This document shows positions 60,570 through 64,000 of a stretch of 64,000 nucleotides of DNA, one piece after another. Under the pieces are notes generated by a model. The model saw nothing but the letters and a program-made list of their open reading frames with translations, did no database searches and was not told where the DNA came from. The stretch's first letter is position 1. Each line of letters starts with the position of its first letter. Origin of the DNA: Kibdelosporangium philippinense (GTDB taxonomy: Bacteria; Actinomycetota; Actinomycetes; Mycobacteriales; Pseudonocardiaceae); assembly GCF_021390435.2 (NCBI RefSeq), contig NZ_JAJVCN010000003.1, positions 744,001-808,000 of the forward strand. Reading direction: 5' to 3'. The translations under genes and the position numbers were made by a program.

Positions 60570-61585
60570 AGCCGTTCGAATCGATATTGCGCCAGTTCGG
60601 CACTCCGGTCTTCGCCGAGGACTTCGGCTGCTACCAGGTCACCGACGTGCACGCTGAGGGTCGCAGCGCTGTGCGATACCGCGAAATGGAAGTTCGGCAG
60701 TTTGGCCACTCGTCCCAGCACTGGCATGCGGTCAAGTGGGATCGGCCGGTTGCCCACTCGCACGCTTTCTATGGTCGCGCCACGGATTCCTGGGTATACC
60801 TCGCAGGCCGCCGCCAGCACGTTCGCTGGATCGTCGTCGTCCTTGCCGTGCAGGCATAATCGGCCGCCGCCGTCTGGTCGTAGGTGCACGTTGGGCGCGT
60901 GGATCACCTGTGACACCGAAACCGCGACCGGCGAGGTGTACACGAGCACGCCAGGCTTGTTGCGCATCGGGAAGGTCAATCCGGCGAGTTCAGCGATCTC
61001 TCCCGCTTGCGGTCCCGCGCAGTTCACGACCGCGTCGACATCGATCCGCCGCCCTGAGGCAAGCTGGACCCACCGCACCCGGTCCGTCACGTCGAGGCCG
61101 GTCACGGCGTCGCCACGGATCACCTCGGCGGCTGTGGTCAGCAGGTGCGCGATCATCCTGGTCGGCTCGATCCAGGCTTCCCTCGGGAAGAAGGCGATCT
61201 CGTTGTCCGGCAACGCGGCGGGGTCGATGTCCGGTTCGAGGCGCAGCACTTCCTTGCGGCTGAGCCAATGTGCTTCGTAGCCGTAGTGATGGAGTCCGGC
61301 TACCCGGTTTCGCAGGCGCTCGGTGTCCCCGGCGACCCAGTCGAGGTTTCCGGTCTCGTGGTACCAGTCACCTGCCATTTTGCGGTGGGCTTCCATCCCG
61401 GCGACGTTCAGGTCGTGGTACGCGCGCGGTTGTTTGCCGCCGGAGTTGATCCAGGAGAACGTTGCCCCGGACGTGCCGCCACCGGGCGCTCCTGCGTCGA
61501 CGACCGTGACGGTTGCGCCTCGTTTCGTGAGGGCCGCGGCGACCGCGGCGCCATAGAGGCCAGCACCGATGACAACTACGTTCAT
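60566..61585 (-). CDS. FAD-dependent oxidoreductase of the D-amino-acid oxidase / glycine oxidase family
   Basis: 339 residues. The FAD motif NVVVIGAGLYGAAVAAALTK is at the N-terminus, and the GDAVTGLD and VVNCAGPQAGEIAELAG segments of DAO proteins and the C-terminal FAVSHSAATLSVHVGDLVA follow. It oxidises a secondary or primary amino compound. It is first gene of the oxidoreductase-amidohydrolase-LacI operon, with CAGGAGGTCGTC upstream of ATG 61585. A palindrome 25 bases further upstream is a likely operator. Confidence 0.9.
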   Translation of the reverse strand: MNVVVIGAGLYGAAVAAALTKRGATVTVVDAGAPGGGTSGATFSWINSGGKQPRAYHDLNVAGMEAHRKMAGDWYHETGNLDWVAGDTERLRNRVAGLHHYGYEAHWLSRKEVLRLEPDIDPAALPDNEIAFFPREAWIEPTRMIAHLLTTAAEVIRGDAVTGLDVTDRVRWVQLASGRRIDVDAVVNCAGPQAGEIAELAGLTFPMRNKPGVLVYTSPVAVSVSQVIHAPNVHLRPDGGGRLCLHGKDDDDPANVLAAACEVYPGIRGATIESVRVGNRPIPLDRMPVLGRVAKLPNFHFAVSHSAATLSVHVGDLVAAEVLGEDRSAELAQYRFERL

Positions 61586-61609
61586 GACGACCTCCTGCAG
61601 GTCAGGAGT

Positions 61610-61640
61610 GGTGTAACTAGTTGCTGTAACTAGTTACACC
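61610..61640. promoter_or_regulatory. 31-base palindromic operator candidate upstream of the FAD oxidoreductase operon
   Basis: Arms GGTGTAACTAGTT and AACTAGTTACACC surround five central bases. Within it, GTAACTAGTT occurs twice as a direct repeat (61613 and 61627), and the second is part of a perfect palindrome GTAACTAGTTAC. It lies 25-55 bases before the start codon. The binding protein may be the operon's own LacI regulator or a GntR-type protein; neither is proven. Confidence 0.65.
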
Positions 61641-61673
61641 ATAAGGAGCGCACCCCCGCCGGTCAACAGCCAA

Positions 61674-61721
61674 CCTCGTGAGTGGTTATTAGGGTTAGAA
61701 CACGCCTAACCACTCACGAGG
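61674..61721. repeat. Dispersed palindromic element, copy 5
   Basis: 15-base arms as in copies 1 and 2, loop core GTTAGAAC. It lies between the L-amino-acid-oxidase-like gene and the next operon on the same strand. The oxidase TGA stop (61716-61714) is inside the right arm. Confidence 0.85.
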
Positions 61722-63144
61722 TGGTGAGGACCTCCTGGGTTACCCGTTCGGCTGACTCCAGGGCGCCGTTCATCCATCCCGGCCAGACCGACGTGTGTTC
61801 ACCGGCGAAGTGCACGCGGCCTTCAACCTGGCGCATGGCAGGCAGCATCCACGCCAGCGTGCCGGGCGGAACCAGGCTCCACCCGCCACCGGCCCACCGA
61901 TCCCGCTGCCACACCTTGTCCACTGTAGACACGACCTGGCCACGCAGCCCTGGGAGCGCACGCTCGGCCATCCGGCGGACCTCGAACCCGCCGAACTCGG
62001 CATACTTCGTCGCTTGGTCGTCCATCATGTAGCTGTGCAGCATCCCCATCCGCTGGTCAGGCTGCTGCGAGCTGGTGTTCCAGATCCGGCCGAACGCGGT
62101 GTCGCTCGCGACAAGATTGAGGCCACCAAGCCCTTCGGATTCCCAGAACCGCTGCCTGGTCTGGAAGTAGACGCGGGCCGCGGGCATGTAATCCAGTCGC
62201 CGAATAGCCTCCATTTTGGACGGCGAGAACACGGCATCGACGCGCCGCAATGGAATGAACGGAAGGGCGCACACAACCCGGTCGGCCCGAATCTCCCGAC
62301 GCCACCCGGCCTCGCGATACCCCACCGTCACGCCTGCGGAATCCTGGGCGATGCGGGTGACCTCGGTGCGATACTTCAAACGCGTGCCGAGGGCAGCCGC
62401 GAACGCATAAGGCAGCCGGTCATTGCCGCCGGCGATGCTGCCGACGTTCCCTGTCGTCAGCGATTCGGCCGCCAGCACGGACCCCGCGTTCCACCGGCCG
62501 GCGTTGCCTTCGCGGGCGAACAGAAAGTCGTTCCACGTCTCCGAAGCTCCCAATGACCGCAAATACTCGGCCGCGGTGTACTTCTCGACCTCGGCCGATG
62601 ACGGAACACTGCCCGGCCAGCCGGGGGTGAGCGCATTCCCGATCTTCTGAATACCTTGGCCAAGGTAGACCGGGAGCAATGCAGTTGGATCTGGTTGCTC
62701 GGATGCCAAAAGCCCGTCGAGTGGCCATGGCGTACCGGCGGGCGGAGGCAGGAATCGCTTGCCTTGCATGAGGTACGCCGTAATACCAGCGTCGTAGGGC
62801 GTCAAGTTCAGGTTGAATTCACGGATGTACTTGTGGGTGTACTCGTGGGAGTCGAAGACCCTGACAGCGCCCAATTCCGCGTGACCGCCATTCAGCAACG
62901 GAGATCTCGCAGTCTGTACGCGTCCGCCCGGCCGCTCCTGCGCCTCCAACACGGTCACGTCGTAGCCGTGCTTCATCAGGTTGTATGCGCTGGCCAGGCC
63001 TGCCAGACCCGCGCCAAGCACAACCACGCGCTTGCCACCAGCAGCCGCCGCGCCCACGAACGGGAGAGCCGCCAGGCCGGCTATGAAATGTCGTCGCCGC
63101 ATCATGGTGAAGAGCTTGGCCTTGTTGGCACCGGGCGTGGTCAA
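61714..63144 (-). CDS. Secreted flavin amine oxidase, L-amino-acid-oxidase-like
   Basis: 476 residues. An N-terminal MMRRRHFIAGLAALPFVGAA looks like a Tat signal peptide, so the enzyme is probably exported folded with FAD; the start may be Met 14 or 15 rather than ATG 63144. The FAD motif VVVLGAGLAGLASAYNLMKH, then VTVLEAQERPGGRVQT, precedes the substrate domain, and the C-terminal FAD motif is FAGEHTSVWPGWMNGALESA. It oxidises an amine or amino acid outside the membrane. The next upstream gene is a hydrolase that could release amino acids for it. Confidence 0.9.
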   Translation of the reverse strand: MTTPGANKAKLFTMMRRRHFIAGLAALPFVGAAAAGGKRVVVLGAGLAGLASAYNLMKHGYDVTVLEAQERPGGRVQTARSPLLNGGHAELGAVRVFDSHEYTHKYIREFNLNLTPYDAGITAYLMQGKRFLPPPAGTPWPLDGLLASEQPDPTALLPVYLGQGIQKIGNALTPGWPGSVPSSAEVEKYTAAEYLRSLGASETWNDFLFAREGNAGRWNAGSVLAAESLTTGNVGSIAGGNDRLPYAFAAALGTRLKYRTEVTRIAQDSAGVTVGYREAGWRREIRADRVVCALPFIPLRRVDAVFSPSKMEAIRRLDYMPAARVYFQTRQRFWESEGLGGLNLVASDTAFGRIWNTSSQQPDQRMGMLHSYMMDDQATKYAEFGGFEVRRMAERALPGLRGQVVSTVDKVWQRDRWAGGGWSLVPPGTLAWMLPAMRQVEGRVHFAGEHTSVWPGWMNGALESAERVTQEVLTTS

Positions 63145-63173
63145 GTCTGCACCTCTATCCCTCGGCGGCTGCC

Positions 63174-64000
63174 TTATTTGCCGACAAGGTAATCAATCTC
63201 CTTTGCCAGTGTCGCGGGATCGTTGAAGTAGGCGGTGTGACCGGCGCCTTGCCACGTGAGCAAGCGGGACCCGCTGATCTGCGAAGCCATTCCCACGCCC
63301 CACGAATGCGGAGTGGCCGGGTCGTTTGTGCCTGCTGCAACGAGGAGCGGCGGTGTTCCGCGTACCGGGATAGGACCCCAGGGATTCGCGGGTTTGATCG
63401 GCCAGCCCAAGCAGCCTGCTTGAACGTCCCACGCTTCGATGTAGCCACGGATCGTCGGCGCGAGCCGAAGCACTTCCGCCTCTCGTGCCGCGAACTCGTC
63501 ATATCCGATATTTCCGGTTGGCATGTCGTGGCACGTGATCACGCGGTACGCCGGGCTGCTCGGATTGATGCTGGCGAAAACACTGGGATTGGTAAGGTCT
63601 GTCGCCAATTCACTCCATCGGCTGCGGAAAATCAGCCTTCCGTACACCCCGAATCCGATCTGTTCGGCGGTCACTCTGGCGGGCGGATGATCAAGCAACG
63701 CCCGGTACGCGGCCTCGATGTCTCGGCCGTACAAGGCGCAGCTGGGATCCGACGAGCACCACGAGGCGAACAGCCCGAACACGTTTTCGGCCGAAGCCGC
63801 CTCGTCCGCGACCAGTCTGCGGGATCCCAAGGTGTGGTCGAGTGGCCCATCCAGAACGGCGGCCCGTACCCGATTCGGGAAGAGCCGTGCGTAGCTGGCC
63901 GTGAGGAAAGTGCCGTAGGACAGGCCAATCCAGCTCACTTGCCGTTCACCGAGCGCACTTCGCACCGCGTCGAAATCCCGAGCCGCACTGACCGTGTCGA
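63174..64000 (-). CDS. TAP-like alpha/beta-hydrolase (5' truncated by window edge)
   Basis: At least 275 residues; the frame continues past 64000. The nucleophile elbow is WIGLSYGTFLTASYARLFP with GLSYG (GxSxG). Later come LLVAAGTNDPATPHSWGVGM (Asp) and WQGAGHTAYFNDP (His), completing the triad, followed by a TAP-like C-terminal domain. Family members are secreted proteinases or peptidases of the tripeptidyl-aminopeptidase type. It is co-directional with the exported oxidase 29 bases downstream. Confidence 0.88.
   Translation of the reverse strand, partial: DTVSAARDFDAVRSALGERQVSWIGLSYGTFLTASYARLFPNRVRAAVLDGPLDHTLGSRRLVADEAASAENVFGLFASWCSSDPSCALYGRDIEAAYRALLDHPPARVTAEQIGFGVYGRLIFRSRWSELATDLTNPSVFASINPSSPAYRVITCHDMPTGNIGYDEFAAREAEVLRLAPTIRGYIEAWDVQAGCLGWPIKPANPWGPIPVRGTPPLLVAAGTNDPATPHSWGVGMASQISGSRLLTWQGAGHTAYFNDPATLAKEIDYLVGK

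Overview
High-GC actinomycete chromosome, most likely a member of the Pseudonocardiales (Amycolatopsis/Kibdelosporangium/Lentzea type). The support is indirect: frequent GTG starts, an actinobacterial Rho with a long charged insert, a threonine/lysine operon headed by a catalytic-core-less ArgRS relative, DUF3105/DUF305 genes, type VII secretion style proteins and many CoA-dependent lipid-catabolism genes. No 16S rRNA or other species marker lies in the window.

Left core block (1-19111). A membrane protein and a small partner sharing a VHIGGSVGG tag come first. Then, on the minus strand, come a translation block (rpmE, prfA, prmC) and an amino-acid operon (nrtL-lysA-hom-thrC-thrB, followed by rho), with mostly 4-bp overlaps. 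Two DUF3105 proteins and a DUF305 protein follow, then a 700-bp gene-free stretch with two inverted-repeat elements and a 30-bp tandem repeat, then an oxidoreductase, a ROK regulator, a CDF metal exporter and tRNA-Arg(CCG).

Accessory island (about 19112-45265). It starts beside the tRNA with a tyrosine integrase fused to a GntR-type winged helix. Next is a Tn554-like tnpA-tnpB-tnpC unit whose tnpB is split by two different insertion sequences. Then comes a type VII secretion style module: a YbaB-like protein, an Esx/EspC-like substrate split by IS1380, and a giant protein of about 1,700 residues with duplicated His/Cys (lonely-Cys-like) domains. The tail of the giant gene is decayed and carries a dead IS256 and a GNAT-like domain. 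A RecB-like nuclease gene follows, truncated by a symmetric IS630-IS701-IS701-IS630 array. Nine insertion sequences can be delimited. For IS copies inside tnpB, the substrate gene and the acyl-CoA dehydrogenase gene, removing the IS plus one target duplication restores an open frame.

Right core block (45265-64000). A lipid-catabolic locus contains acyl-CoA dehydrogenase (split by an IS that looks identical to one in tnpB), alpha-methylacyl-CoA racemase-like protein and acyl-CoA ligase on the plus strand. Facing it is a minus-strand operon MaoC hydratase-thiolase-SRPBCC-SDR-AraC regulator. This set would activate, racemise, dehydrogenate, hydrate, oxidise and cleave a branched or sterol-like acyl chain. 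After it come an amine oxidase with an XRE-TetR regulator, a GMC oxidoreductase, an operon of FAD oxidoreductase-amidohydrolase-LacI behind a 31-bp palindrome, a Tat-type L-amino-acid-oxidase-like enzyme and a truncated TAP-like hydrolase.

Five copies of a 44-48-bp palindromic element sit at gene 3' ends throughout the core blocks and often supply the stop codon; none is seen in the island.
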